Source of the DNA: Thunnus maccoyii
Taxonomy: Eukaryota > Chordata > Actinopteri > Scombriformes > Scombridae
Reading direction: 5' to 3'
NCBI RefSeq assembly: GCF_910596095.1
Contig: NC_056546.1
Location: 9,692,925-9,756,924, forward strand
DNA length: 64,000 nt
Below the pieces are notes generated by a model. It saw only the letters and a program-made list of their open reading frames with translations, was not told where the DNA came from and searched no databases. The position numbers were made by a program, and so were the translations under genes. Below, piece after piece: positions 26,312-40,202 of the stretch (position 1 is the first letter of the stretch; the number at the start of each line of letters is the position of its first letter).

Positions 26312-27730
26312 TGAAATAAAAATAAAAGTGAGATTTTGGCTTGGACTGATTAAATCGAGGCTCTCACTATAAATGTTAGTTATCAGTCAGTTGTCAGCTG
26401 GTTTCATTGTATTATGGAAACTCAGCTCTAAAATCTGAGATCATTGTGCTTTCTGTAGGTAGAAGAATAGCTTTTTAGGACAGAATCATCATTTGGAAGA
26501 ACTTTTAAACTCACTGTAGACTAGTTTAAGAGCAATTGAACAGAGAATAGTATAAATTAAAAGACATAGCCAAGTGCTTTTTATTGCTAAAGCACTTAAA
26601 TCCATTTTCTTTCTGATTAGCACAACTTTTACTGCATTGGCAATAAAGGCTCATAAATAAAAACCATTACTGTAACATAAACTTTACCTTGCCAAGTGCC
26701 ACAAATCACTTGCACAATTACAAGGATGAGCATTAGCTCAAGTTTAAGATTGTTGAATTTGCTCTGTATTATGGGATGTTCTTATTTCTTATTTCAACAA
26801 TAGAGGACAGGAACAGTCACTGAATTCATCCACTTAGTTTTTTAACTCTCATCCCAATTCTATGTAAATCACCCCAACTACTTCAACAGTACAGTTTCAA
26901 CTGGTATTTAACTTAAGAGCAGCTATGACATGTACCACTTTTACCATTATAATAGCTCTCCGTCTCCAGTATGAAGCAGTAGTTTAATATGGTACGATAT
27001 ATGTTAAAGTGAGGCTATGTAATTTGAGCTGAACTGTGGCCACTGTTGACATTATAAAATCAGAAAATAATGTCACATTTCCAAGATTCACTTAAGTCAG
27101 TTGCTTTAAAGACATCATCATGAGGTGACCTGACTGACATGAAATGTCAAATGTGTCACCTGGTGCAGGTACGTTATGTTTTCTTTTTGTTTTACTTCTG
27201 TGATAAAACTGTTGAAATGTTAACGTGTGACATACTAACACACAGTGTAACTGTAGCACAGAGAGGTAGAGAAGAGTCATAACGAATAGAGCTCACTCTG
27301 TAATATCAGTTACATCCGTCTTTAACTTTATGCTACCGGTCATACCAGAGCAGGTAAGACTGTAGCTGAAAACCCACTGAGTGTACTGAACTGAACAAGG
27401 ATGCGTCATTTGTAAGAGGAATAATAAGTTATTTCTTATTTTCAAAAGTTATATAGACTTGCTTTAAATACTATTACTGAGTAGGCTTTAATAATTGTTT
27501 GAATATCCAGTCTGTAAACAGCAATGAGGGAGAAGATTATGCCTAATGTAGTTCCAAAAATAAACCTCCTGAGCTGTACTCAAAGATAAATTGATGCCTT
27601 AGAACAAAAGACACTTCTTATTTTGGATAATGCTAGCTGCACACAACCACTTAGTGTACCACTTGAGTTAACATCGAGAGAATGATCTACTGGGGGATAT
27701 TTTTGTTTCCTTAGTTACGCGAGCTGGCCA

Positions 27731-27814
27731 TTTGGGTCATTTCTGTGCTCACTATCACTTTCTGTCCTGATATGCTATAAATCTATGAAGTCCAGTGAGC
27801 ACAGAAGTGCCAAA
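27731..27814. other. miRNA-precursor-like hairpin
   Basis: TTCTGTGCTCAC (27741-27752) and GTGAGCACAGAA (27795-27806) pair perfectly. Pairing extends with gaps outward (TTTGGGTCA against TGCCAAA). The loop is about 42 bases. It could be a small-RNA precursor or a small foldback repeat; I do not recognise the arm as a known microRNA. Confidence 0.3.
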
Positions 27815-28516
27815 GGTGAATTCACAAGCATAAATCAAAGTGGGTTTCAAACCTGAAGCATTATTCTCGTCCATGCGTATTTTATGTATAATATACTGTA
27901 TATTTGCATGTCTCATTTAGGATCTCTAAAGGATGGCGGATCACCGGTCGATCACTTCTCTGGGGATGATTAATTGGTCTGTGTCAGAATATCTGATTGG
28001 CTCAACAGCGTTTCTACCTGCCATGACTGCCTCTCAACTCTGACATTTCTCTCTGCGTGTGTTGTAGTGCTCCACATCAGAGGAGCTTTTATATCCCTGA
28101 GGGGATACTGGGTCCTTACAGTTAGGCAGGTTATTACAAAAAAGAATACAACAAATGAAACACATTTAAGACACCAGGACAACTTCACACAAACACAGAG
28201 CTCCTTTTAGTAAGTAGGAGATCTGACTGTGGTGGCATTTTTACAGATGGACAGTTTGTCCAGAAATCTGTGGCTAATCTGATGGGTTTGATGCCTGTTC
28301 TTTAAATGACATTTTCAAGTGAAGGATGTGTCAGTTTCTCTACACAAACCAGTATGCAGTATCAGGACTCATTTCTGCCATCTATCTGTAGTAGTTGGAT
28401 AGTTCTTGTTGCAGTATTATAGCACTGCAGAACTGAGAACTTTCTAGCTGACATGGCACTGCTCACAACAGAAAACAAGGGATTATTCGCTTGGCCCAGT
28501 CTTATATTGACAGTTT

Positions 28517-28518
<2 letters not shown>

Positions 28519-28559
<41 letters not shown>
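28519..28559. repeat. (GT)n microsatellite
   Basis: About 20 GT units. Confidence 0.95.
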
Positions 28560-28564
<5 letters not shown>

Positions 28565-28931
28565 CAACTGGTGCAGGTCATTTCACAGCCAGTCTTCAGG
28601 TATCAGCTCCAGCTTTCATTTGCCATGTCTTCAGGCAGGTGGTGGGGAGCCGTCAGATGCTGAGCTTCATGAAAGGTCAAGTTACTGCTTCTTTCTGGTC
28701 ATTGTCAGCTAGCGCTGTTAGAGGCCAGGCTGCATGCTGATATGTTTTTTTTTACCCTTCAACTTCCTGCTGTAATCTGTTTGGATGTTTTTGAGCTTTT
28801 CACCAGATTCATGTCTTTACTTTCTTAATATTTCTGGTATATAAGTAAAACTGTGAAGCTTGAGATAGGGATTGTTGTGTCTATCTGATTTTCACGATTG
28901 ATGTGGACATGAACAAATCAACAAATCAGTC

Positions 28932-28934
<3 letters not shown>

Positions 28935-29002
<68 letters not shown>
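28935..29002. repeat. (TG)n microsatellite
   Basis: About 34 uninterrupted TG units, 375 bases after the previous GT array. Confidence 0.97.
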
Positions 29003-29003
<1 letters not shown>

Positions 29004-31033
29004 CCACCTTTCTTTAGGGTTTACTGTCAGAATGTGACAGCCAAGAAAAGAGTTTCGTGAACAAACACCGCCATCTGCTTAATGTGATTTCACTTCAACA
29101 AACACACAAACAGAACATGCACCAGATGGTGGTTTGTTACAGGAAATACACTGGGGGGTTTAAAATCATTTCACTGCAGGATCTTAGGGGTGTGAAGACA
29201 AGAAACAGACTCTAATTAGAGTGATGGGACAGATGCACATGTTGCAAAGTTGCTTAAGAATTTTTCATGCTTTCTTTTGCTCTTTTTGTCTTGTACATAC
29301 TGCATTTATATATAAATGATATCAAGATTTAATGAATCCTCAGCTGACCGTGGATTGGAGTAAACCAATGCTGACATACAGCCTGAGGAAATACGGTAAC
29401 AAGCATCAGGAGCAATTTAGGGTTCAGTGTGTTGCTTAAGGACACTTCAACATGTGGTTACTGTAATGGACAAAACACTCTAACGCTATTACGAAACAGC
29501 CACCCCCAAAATGTAAGTGTTAGTGTGATTTTGGAGAGCACCTTTGAAATTAAATGAAACAAAAGAGCAAAATGAAAAAAAAACAACAATATGACAGTAT
29601 ATTCCTATGCTTATATTGCCTGATTAACATGGATTCAGTTCAAATTCATACAAAAGAGATTTCTTTTGTCTGTGAAGTTTTCCTTAGTTTACATTTCTCT
29701 GATTGCTGTAGCCAGTCTTTCCCAAACCTTCAACCAAACTGCATTTGTTGCCCAACTGTAACCAAATTTTAAAGCTGCTTAAACCTGACACTAATAAAAA
29801 TGAAAACTGTTATGCGGAGCAAAAGAAGTTGCCCAATTTGAAAACTGTCCAATTTACCATAAACTAATGGATGTTAAGTATTATAACATGTTCCTGTTTA
29901 TGGAGAAGCAACATATTTTACCCAGAAGTCTGGGGCCATGTTTAGTTAAACAACATTTTATAAGTTATTACAATCCAAGATGACCTGTAGATATATAGAA
30001 AGTTACAACAGGAAACATAAAGCCTGATTTAAATCTTTCCTTGCAGTCAGCACTCCACTGAAGGCCATTAAAGTTCTTCATGGGTCATCACACAGTGAGA
30101 ACCATTTGTCATAAAGGGGAACGTAGTTTTCTTCAGTGGATAGTTAACCGATGTGATGTATGCTGTATGCTGTTACACTATATGGAGCTATGAAGCCTGA
30201 TGCTGCTGTTGAAGCCAGCCCACAATGTACAACAGATATATTGGTTGCAGCAGGCAGAAAATGACACGCAGAGGGAGAATGACACATCCAAATACCAGAA
30301 CTATCAGTGTCTAGCTGACACTGCTGATTGTTTTTTGTTTTAGCTTTCCATTTCCAACCATAACATGAAAGTGTTTAGAGTCATTTCCAGCACTATATGA
30401 TGACTTCACACCAGCTGATGAATGTCATCCTTACATCTGTTGTCCGCACTGCTGGAAAGCTTGCCGAGCAGTGAGGCATCATACAGAAGTCATTATTCTC
30501 TCCCAGCCAGTACAGTTGCAATTACACTGGCAGAATAGGGACTTGCCTGTAGAATCAAATATGTTCCTTATCTGAGAGCTAAAACTGCAGTGTATCTTAT
30601 GTTGTCTGTACGTATGTTTAAAGCTAAAGATCATGGTTTAAGAGTCTTTGACCTGCAGCTGAGATCCACTTAGACATCAGATCAAGCCCCTCATACAGGA
30701 AATTATATTTCCAGTGTTTTATGACAAATTGAATCATGCTGGTACCAATCAACAAGGCTAAGAGTTCACAGGCAACATGCTCTCGTTGACAATGCTAACA
30801 TGCTGAGGTATAATTTCACTGTGTTTACCATCTTAGTACAGTACAGAACAGCTGAGGCTGATGAGAATATCATTCGTTTTTCAAGTATTTGGTCATAAAC
30901 CAAAGTGGTTACTACAGTTCATCCTGAGGGGAACATTAATATCTGTACAAAGTCACCTTACTGATGTTGCATGTTTATACTGTACAGATTAAACAAACAT
31001 ACAGTGTGTTAATCGGTAAGTTTTAGACATGTT

Positions 31034-31240
31034 GGTGATCATATTTTTGAACTTTGGAGCAAACCAGGCTAGCTGTTTCCTCCTGTTTCCAGTCTTTATG
31101 CTAAGCTAATCACCTTGCCTCAGCTCCGTAGTTATTAGGCAGATATGAGAGTGGTATCGATCCTCTCATCTAACTCTTGGCAAGATTAAATGAAAGTGAA
31201 TAAGCATATTTTTTCCAAAATGCTGAACTGTTCTTTAAAC
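31034..31240 (-). repeat. Dispersed repeat (GGAATAGTTC family), inverse copy
   Basis: Contains TTATGCTAAGCTAATC, ATATGAGAGTGGTATCGATC and CTCATCTAACTCTTGGCAAG, ending CTGAACTGTTCTTTAA. Family shared with 8455-8760. Confidence 0.6.
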
Positions 31241-33475
31241 CTGCAGCCTAAAGGGTAGTTGTCAGGGTATCAGGGTATCACATAACCATGAGGTTTGATC
31301 CCCAGAGCACTGCGAGTTTCTCTGTCATCCAAATGCCTTGAGCCTCTATACCTGTTTGCTCTGAATGAAAACATCAGATAAATTGTGAATTATATATTAT
31401 CCTCCCTGTGGACAGGAAGTAATCTTGCATTAGAAGCACTCCCTAACATGACTGATAGACACAATGAGTCTCTTTTTGTGGACTATCACACAGGGAGCAC
31501 ACACTCTGAAACCAAATACACATCCGACTACACAGATACTAAAGAAGAGCCTCTGTAATAAACACATCAAGTGATAAACCGTGAAATGATTTCTCTCAGC
31601 ACTTACAGAGGTATTGCACTTCAGTACTGCGTGAGCAGCAAACCAAAGCCATAACAACCCCGTTTCTGCTCTGCGTCATCCGCTTTATTAGACTTTATAG
31701 GGAAATTTCTGAACCACGAGAGTGCACTAAGCTTTCAATATCACAACTACGAGCAGTGAACTGTTCAACTGTGAAATTCAATACAAAACATTTCTGCAAA
31801 TCAAGATATGAGAGTGAACTGAAGGGGATATTAAACTGGATTATGAAATGCCAACATGAAAGTTTTCTATTTAATCTTTGTACTGAGCTCAATGCAAGCA
31901 GACGCGGTGCACAAGTGCTTCTCTACAAGAGATACCATGCAGACATCAATGCCATGTTTCTAACCCAGTGGCATTTTGATGACATATGGATTTCACAAAT
32001 CAGTGAGCACCCCGTGATCACACTCATGTAACAGTTTTTCAAACTAAAATAACTCTCTCCTAAAGACTGTGGACAGAAACGGAGTCTAATGAGTTTCAGC
32101 TAATTGCCTAATTAGTTCACCTCATGAAAATGCGTATGGCTTCCAGTGGGTTTTTTACCATTAATCTGTCTCGGTATGTGGTTGTGTGTGTGTGTATGTG
32201 TGTGTAGTAAAGAGAAAAGGGAGCCTGTTTGTGTCTGACATGGTACACAGAAAAAAAAAAAATCCCATCAAAGAAAAAACAAAACACAGGCAATCAGAGT
32301 AAATGAGATGAGGGAGATTTAAAGCTCACTTATAGGAAACTGACAGCCAGCATACTTCAAACCCTCGCATCCTGGGGAGATATTCAATTAGTTAGTGTTG
32401 AAACTGATGTGTGTTGTTCATCATCATGTGATGTATAACACACACCTGCATACAGACACACAAAAGGTTGTTTATGCACAAAAATGCACTCACAATCTTT
32501 TTTTTTAAAGGAAAGTCTTCCACTCTGTGTACAATTATGTTTTTTAACATAAGACAATAGCTCCCCCTACTGTTGTTGAGGTATAGATGGTATACATCCA
32601 ATCACTGCACTATACATTATTGTATGGATACATAGTATACAGTGTACGGCCATTTATACACTGATGTTTTATATAAAAGCATCTGTAACATGATTAACAA
32701 TCACATTTTCTAATCTGGATGTAACTAATCAAATGGCTAATACACAAGTAGATGATTTTATCTAAAGCCACTCAGTTTACTGTAGGCCATCATAGTTTCA
32801 CCATGATGACAATAGACAACAAATAAAATACTACTTTAATGATTCAACTCATGTATATTGTAATTTATTAACCTCTCACCTGTCTCCTGTCTGTGTTTTA
32901 TGTATTTTAGGTGCAGTAGAGGAAAGAAGCTAATTATATTTACCCAAGTTTAAAGGATATGGCTGCTGATTCTCTTTTTTTCTTACATATTGTCAAAAAA
33001 TCTCATGTGTAGAGCCGAACCAACAATGAATCAATCCTACTTTTGTATTGTGTGTGTGTCCAAAGCCTGATATATCTTATTCCTCTGTGCCATAGACCTC
33101 TGTTAAAAACTATTAAAGTATAATGCATTACTATAGATTACACTACCCAACAGCAGGCCTATATGGAATTGTTAATATAAACTTCACCTCGACCAGCAAC
33201 AACATTAAAATGCTGTTTACACATTAATGTATGAGTAATAATAATCTAACAGTAAAATGTAATAAAGACATGACAGAGTAGCACTCTCAAAGGGTCCATT
33301 ATACTAAGAGAGTGCTTTTGATTTTGAATGCAGGGCTTGTTCATGTTCTAATGGCTCACTTAGAATATAGCTTTACTCATTATTTATTGTAAAATGTTAT
33401 TTAAATTATTTATGATCACCAGACATTTGTAGTTGTATTTTCTCACACCTTGTGTTTTTTGTTATCCACCACAAC

Positions 33476-33525
33476 ACCAAGGCAAATTCCTTGTATGTGC
33501 GAACTTATTCGGCAATAAACCAGTT
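33476..33525 (+). repeat. Short ancient repeat fragment
   Basis: The segment AAGGCAAATTCCTTGTATGT followed by CGGCAATAAA is the inverse of TTTATTGCCAAGTAGGTTTG at 59849-59868. I recognise this piece as widespread in fish genomes. Parent family unknown to me. Confidence 0.5.
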
Positions 33526-33562
33526 TCTGATTCTTATTCTAGTGGCATATTTTCACAATGCT

Positions 33563-34125
33563 TGTCACATCCTGAATGGACTTTCTGTTTTTGGACTCTC
33601 TGTGTTTTTGCTCTCTTGGGTTTTTCTGTATTACACTTCTGTTGAGTCTAGTGCTTCTGGTATGGTTTTGCTTGTCATGATTTGGGTGGTGGATTTAGAG
33701 GACTGCCTTTGTTGGTTAGCTTAGGGTTTTTTTGCTTTCTGGTTTCCCTGTGTTTTCTCCTCCTGTGTTCATGCGCTCCTCCTCTCACTTGCCCTGCATT
33801 ACCCTTGTTAGCACTGCCCTGCTCTGTGTCCTCCCCACACCTGCCCTTTATCAGTCTTGTCAGCCGTGCCCTGCCCCCTGTGTTTCCCTCAGCCAATCAC
33901 TGCCAGCCTGCCCTTGTGTCTAGTCACCTGTTCCCCGTTCCCTGATTAGTTTAGTTTGTATTTAAGGTCTGGTTTTGAGTTCAGTCTTTGTCGAGTCATC
34001 AGTGGTTATGGTTAGTGTTCCCTGTTCCTCAGTGTTTCATGTTTATTATTAAATGTTCTGTATCTGATCCTGCCTGCCTTCTGTCTCCTGCATTTGGGTC
34101 CACCTGCTCCACTCACTACATGACA
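33563..34125 (+). mobile_element. Solo LTR with 5-bp target duplication
   Basis: The element begins TGTCACATCC, ends CTACATGACA (TGTCA/TGACA inverted ends) and is flanked on both sides by ATGCT (33558-33562 and 34126-34130). Within it, TATTTAAGG (about 33959) resembles a TATA box, and ATTATTAAA (about 34047) a polyadenylation signal. No internal retroviral coding sequence is present, so this is a recombined LTR. LTR superfamily not assigned. Confidence 0.75.
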
Positions 34126-34130
34126 ATGCT

Positions 34131-36649
34131 GTATAACTGTATGTCTACCATGTTCTCTGAACCGGTCATTTTGCAGTAACATTTTGTATATTTAACATTT
34201 AGATTAATGCCTAAACTAATTGCAGCAAGAGACGCCAAAATGTAGTGATTCATAGATTATTTTGTCTGACTCTTATGGTCAGAGTGTTGATCCATGTGCT
34301 TGATTTGGTGATTTGGGTTCAGCTGATGCAACTGTGCAAATAGAAAACAAGTGAGTTAGCTATTACATATGTCTACATCTGTTGCAGCATTGCACATATA
34401 CAGCAGCGAACAGTCAGGTGTAAAACTAAGGTTCAATTGCTGCTGAACTGAAGTGAAGCTTTGATGACGAGCCAAACACCCCAAGCATCAATTTAATTGG
34501 TACTGAATACAATCATGAGAGTGTGTTGGGTGATTGATGACAGTAAGCCTCTGGCCAACATATACATAAATATCTCTATCTAGATTTTTTTTATGACTAT
34601 ATAATTTGATTGAATTACACCAGCAACATATCTGACTGAACAAAACTAAAGACATCTCTCTCTCTCTCCACTTGTCTGAATTTCTGCAAAAGTAACTGTA
34701 ACTTGGGTAGGAAAAAAACCCTAATATATAAAATCCCACCTCCCTGTAATCAGCCCCTGCAGGCACTGAAGTGTGTCTGCTTTCATTTTACCGGCCTCCC
34801 TTCACTGGCTGTCTTCCATCTGCTACACAGAGAGTATATCTTGTCTTGTGAGTGTGAGAAAACACCCTTAATGAAGCAATCATACACTTCAGAGAAACAT
34901 TTTCCCTGTTACAGATAACATTTCCGCTTGACAGGGAATACTGTAGTGAGACAATGATGTATTTTTGCCACAGTTAAGAGCAAACAATGACACTGGAACA
35001 TCTTATGGAAAGATCAAAGCCATCCAACAGCATAATGGGGAAGCTGCTTTTTGTCTGTGTTGAAGTGTTGGGAGACAGCTACAGCACAAACCTCAAGGTG
35101 ACTATTTCCTCCTGCTGTGTAACTGTCAGATAAAAGTCACTAATTAAAAATGAAAGGACTACATATGTCTGAAAACATGTCCATCTATAACTGCTGTCAA
35201 ACGCTGCTTTGAAAGTGGAGACAAAGCCCAAGGTCTTCACCAGATAATGAGAGTGAACAGCAGTTAATGGCACAGCTTTGTTCAGCTTTTAGGGAAAGCT
35301 GGCTGTGGTTTCTCTTCCGACTAACCACCTTTTACCAAAGGATTTGCAGGGATTAAATGTAACGACAGGAAATCTTTTAGGCTCATCTAGGGAACAGATG
35401 TTTAACTCACCCTAGAAACTCTTCACTGTGTTTTTGTGAATCTGTTAATGTCTGTAAATCTCTCACCAATTATATTGAAATTGCCTTTGAGACCATTGTG
35501 GTCCTTAATTAACAGCAGAGATCATTTTCTTTCAAAGGACAATTTCTGCTGTACAAAGTTCCTACAAATACCTGGGACACTGTGTATAGAAAGAAATGTT
35601 GCTGTTTAAATTTTTAATGTATTTTTTCAATGTTATGAGTACTATAAATGAAATACCATTAACCTACAATGAAGATGAGTGATGTGATGATACAGTTTAC
35701 ACCATGAGATAATATAAAAATAAATGTAAGCATTTTATCAATTTATGGGTAACTATAGTAACCAAATTAGAATTTTATTAAAGTCACATTATCAAAAACA
35801 GGAACTGCATGTTTCTCATGAGTTTCTGTCGTGCAAATGAAAAATACAAGTTAAACTTTGTTGAGAGTTTTTAAACAAAAAAGACACTTTTCTGCTATGC
35901 TGACAGTGAAGAATCTTGCTAGACTTTCACCATCAGATTACTCTTTCCTATTGTTCCCAAATGAATCAGATTCTTTCAGGTTTAGTTGGTCATGGTCATG
36001 CAAGACTGTTTTAGGGAAATATCTGGTTTGTAAATAGTACCAGAGTTTGTCAGGTACTTAATTTGCTGGATTAGCCAAAAAACTGATATTCTTGTCTGGT
36101 TATTTTATCCGTGAGCTGTTTCTCAGTTGCCTTTCCAAAAAAATGTAATATATCCCAATATATGCTGTTATCGTGATATACAGTTAGGATTTTATCCATA
36201 GTATCCACTTCTAACTTCCATTGTAATCACAGAAGGCTCAAAGACAGATAATCTCAAAACCTGAGTTTATAAAATCAAAACTATGAATGTTGCTAGTTAT
36301 CACTTGGGTAAGAGGATATGTCTTTTTGTAATTTGGTTGAACTGACATTTTTGTATGCTTTCTACATGAAGAGTTTACACACTTTATCCTCCAAATCACA
36401 CTTTCTTTGTATCTGTAATTTCCCTCTTTTCCCACATTGTTCTGTTGGATATTTTTGCTTCTATTTGATAAATGACGAAACAAAAGCATCAGGATACACG
36501 CCAAAAGTAAGAGCAGGATGAGAAGTGATGATGTGATGAAGTTGGATTTGAACCAGCACTGTAAGACTAATCTGGCTGAAGTCAAATAGAAAACTGTCAG
36601 TTCTTGAGAGTAAAGCTCATCATAAAGGTATGTGTGTACAATCATTAAT
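34131..36649. other. No gene seen
   Basis: AT-rich. A minus-strand frame at 36238-36744 is discussed in the findings but is not called as a gene. Confidence 0.5.
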
Positions 36650-37450
36650 AATAAATATAGCCGCAAGCAGCAATTCCAGGGTTCAAGCCAACACAGCTCA
36701 TAAGCTGTTGAAAGCTTCAACGGTTTAATTAAAATATCCACCAAGTGTGGTGATGTTTGGACAAACTGTCATCGATTTATTGACTAATATGGCCAGGCCG
36801 ATGCACATGTTCGGAAGTGGTGGGATCCCCTATTGAGAGATTTCAAAATAGTTTTACACACGTGGTTCAACATTGTTATGAAACATATCCTGTGAGTTTT
36901 GTAATGATTGGACAAACAATTTCTGATTTATAGTCTGATTTGTGTTATGTTTCATCCATTTCTTGTACTTGTAGTTGATTTGATGATTGGCCCAGCGTTT
37001 GTTGACTTTGGTCTATTTATATGCTGAGCCATGCCCTTTTAAAGATCATATGTCAATATCTTGAAAACTAAATGAGATATCAACAAGCTTTATGCAACTT
37101 TTGATAAGGTTGGTCCAGTAATGATCCACAGAAAATTTGGTAGCAATGGAACCTACAGTTCTAGTCAGGCGGACTTTGGTGGTTCTTGGGGCAAATTTTT
37201 AGAGCAAATATAGCTGGATGTCTGTACCAAGTCTTGTGTTAATTGGACTTACGGCATAGGAGTTATGAATTTTCAGAGTTCAAAATTTTGACCTTTAATT
37301 ACAGAGTCTTGGGCAGCACTTGCACACAACTTCCAATCAATGGGCAAAATCTCATGTCTCTCTCATTAACCATCTCACAGGAATGCAAAAACATTTCTGA
37401 AGAAATAATAATAATAATAATAATACCCATATAATAATAGCCCTTCAGGC
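36650..37450. repeat. Dispersed repeat (TATAGCCGCAAGCAGCAATT type), about 0.8 kb
   Basis: Starts ATATAGCCGCAAGCAGCAAT with GGGTTCAAGCC, and ends in an (AAT)n tract followed by AATAGCCCTTCAGGCTTCAA. I recognise the head sequence as common in fish. Non-coding; family name not known to me. Confidence 0.5.
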
Positions 37451-39528
37451 TTCAAACCCTAATCAATAAAATGAGTAATCTGCAGCAATAAACAATCCTT
37501 TTTATATCAGATTGAGTAAAAGTTCCAAATGCCTTTAACTCCCTTCATTATCATTTTCCCCATCCTGATCCTCTGACTCCAAAGGTATGGGGAGATAATA
37601 AATGAAGTCTGAGCCTCAGGGCTCCACATACTGTAGGTTTGACCAGTATTACTGCAGACTTGGGTCTATACATCAGCACAGTCACCATGAAATTGAAAAT
37701 GCAATCAGCATGAGGAGCCGGCTCTACTTTGAGCTGCCAACCCTGGGAGATTTCACTGTCTTTGATCCGGAGTTAGCCTCCAAATCGGCTGTCGGCCGCT
37801 GCCTCAGATATTTAAAGTTCATCTTAGTGCATACAGTGAACACAATTTGGCTCCAGTAATTGCCTCAATAGAAATTTGGAATTATAACTTACTTATCTTA
37901 TGCATTTGAAATATAATCTTTCATTAGTGACTACAAAGTACAGAACAATGCTGACATAAAATAATGGAGTATCCACACAGCTGTCCTGATAGTTTTAATT
38001 CCATTTAGCTGCACTTATATAGTTTTAGAAAAGCAACCACAGTAACCACACTGCACATGAGCTGAAATGAATCAGTCACTTTATGATCATGTAACAGAAA
38101 GCAGAGATGAGTAAAAGAAACACATAGGTGGCTACTGGCTAATATGTCCCACCAGAACGCAGGCACTCCACTGACTGTTTAAAGGCACCTATAGAGTCTG
38201 TGATGAGAACAACAATCTCACAAGCTGATAGCATGTCACACTGTGCAAGATGGGTTTAATAAAGTCTTGGTCGAAATCTGTGTGAGAGTGTATGATATCA
38301 ATATTGAGGCCTGTTGGTTACTTTATGATAAAAAACCAAAGAGATGCTGGCAGAATGCCATAGTGCTGGCACGTCTTTGCATTAAATAACCTCAAAAGTG
38401 GAAGAGGAAGAGATTGTTTAGCCTGTTGTGGCCAGGGAAAAGAAGCCGATTGAGTTTGTGGTAATTCGTAGCATCATGCTAGCTTGCCAGTGTATTTTGT
38501 ATTGTTTCATGTCATATTCTGGTTAGTTAGTCAACATATAGCATAGCAGCAGCAGTCACATTGTGGGATTTTGGGCCGAATTCCTGACAGTGTCAGAATT
38601 TGATGCTAGCTGTCTGAGATTTCACCACGTTTCTCTCACAATTGTCAACTGATGTTTGGGACAGCCCTAAAATGAGGCTGATAGGTGTATCTCACTGTCA
38701 ATAGTCCTGGCTACTTATGATTATAACTACTCATTTCATTGTTCTATGGCGATCCAAGCACATGTGCTCATTATGTGTTATTTACTGATGCCTAAATAAG
38801 CCCACAGATGTTGTCCGTTACCCCAAAATCCTTACAGATTTCAGTGGTTAGTTGGATTACTGTTCTGTAATGAGCCTTTATTTGACACCTTCAGTATTCA
38901 AAATAAATGCAAAACTAAATCTGACAGTTATGTAATGCATTATAAATCCTGAGTGCAATTGTTCACATTACATTTTTCTTCATTTTCAAGCAGAACTGCT
39001 TATCCTGAAAAAGGCAATGTGTAATATATCCATAGTCAAAGCTATAAAGAGACTTTTTTGAGAACATTTTTTGGAGAGATCACTTTTGGTCAGTGACTGA
39101 AACGGTTAAAAAACTGACAAAGTGCTTGTCAGTTCTGTGTCACTATAGTTCATGATTTACTGAGACCACGTCTTCCCTCGGACTGAACAGAAACTGACTC
39201 AGTGTTTGACAAGTTGATGCTGAACCTGTGACTTGAATCACACTGCTTTGATAGCAGCGCTCAATGTGCTTGAAGCAACTGCTTATCTCATTCTCCTCCT
39301 ACTTACTCTCCATTTATCATCATTTGTCAGCAGGGGAACTCTGGCTGTTTCTTTAAACGTATGTCTGAGCTGAGTCTGTTGAAGAGATTCCATTAATAGC
39401 TTTTTTCATATCTGATGTTACCAGCACATTCTGGGTATTAAATAAGATGAGAATTCAACTTTTAAGAAACACAAACAACAAAGGAACATTTACCAAAATA
39501 CAGCTGGAGATTAGCTATAGTACCTGTC

Positions 39529-39573
<45 letters not shown>

Positions 39574-40202
39574 TGACAGGGTTAGTTTGGTGTGGAGTTA
39601 AAAAGCAAAAATTCTTTAATGTGACTGCTGCAGGCTTGTCTACAGTGTGCGTGTGTGTTCTGTTGTCTGCAAAAACATACTGGTATATGTGTGTGCGTGT
39701 ATTTGTTGAAGTGCCTGTGAGCACTGTATATGTGTATGTGTGTGTGTGTGTGCAGGTCTGCAGAAAGGGAACAGGCTGATTCATCATCCTAGTTGGTTAT
39801 GCAGACAGGCTTACTGTAGAAAGCAGCTCCCTGGACGTGGCACTGTTCCCCTCCGGCATCAAATATTCAACTAACCCCTTTTCCTCTTCCTTTCACCGAC
39901 TAAATCTCCACACCTCTGTAGAATGATGATTCTGTTTACCTGCTAGCTATGAGTCTCCTGAGGACCTTACAGCTTCTTTCTAATAAAAAGCACAAGTGGC
40001 TGACATAAAAGAATGGCGCAGTGTTGCTGAGAGTAGAGTGAGACACAGCTTGTTCATCCAGTAAAAACAGATCTCCCACAACATGAAACATTTAGAGACT
40101 TGGACTGTCTTATTCACAAAGCAGTTTTACAGTTGAAGTTCCTCAACACAGTTTGAGTGGGACACAACAAATATAAACCGATTTTCTTATAAACATACAA
40201 TT
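37451..40202. other. No gene seen
   Basis: A higher-GC patch at 37560-37860 stands out from its AT-rich surroundings and could be a conserved non-coding element, but I recognise no protein in it. Confidence 0.45.
39533..39572. repeat. (GT)n microsatellite
   Basis: About 19 GT units; further short GT runs follow at 39645-39755. Confidence 0.95.

Larger units (their letters stand above)
26312..33475. other. No gene seen
   Basis: Contains two long GT arrays, the hairpin at 27731-27814 and the dispersed repeat at 31034-31240. No coding exon recognised. Confidence 0.5.

Noticed and set aside
31260..31330. tRNA-like B box (GGTTTGATCCC) suggesting a tRNA-derived SINE
   Set aside because: No matching A box or cloverleaf was found at the proper distance.
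33673..34125. Alternative LTR start at TGTCATG (33673) pairing with CATGACA
   Set aside because: Its flanks give only a 4-base imperfect duplication, whereas the start at 33563 gives TGTCA/TGACA ends with a perfect ATGCT duplication.
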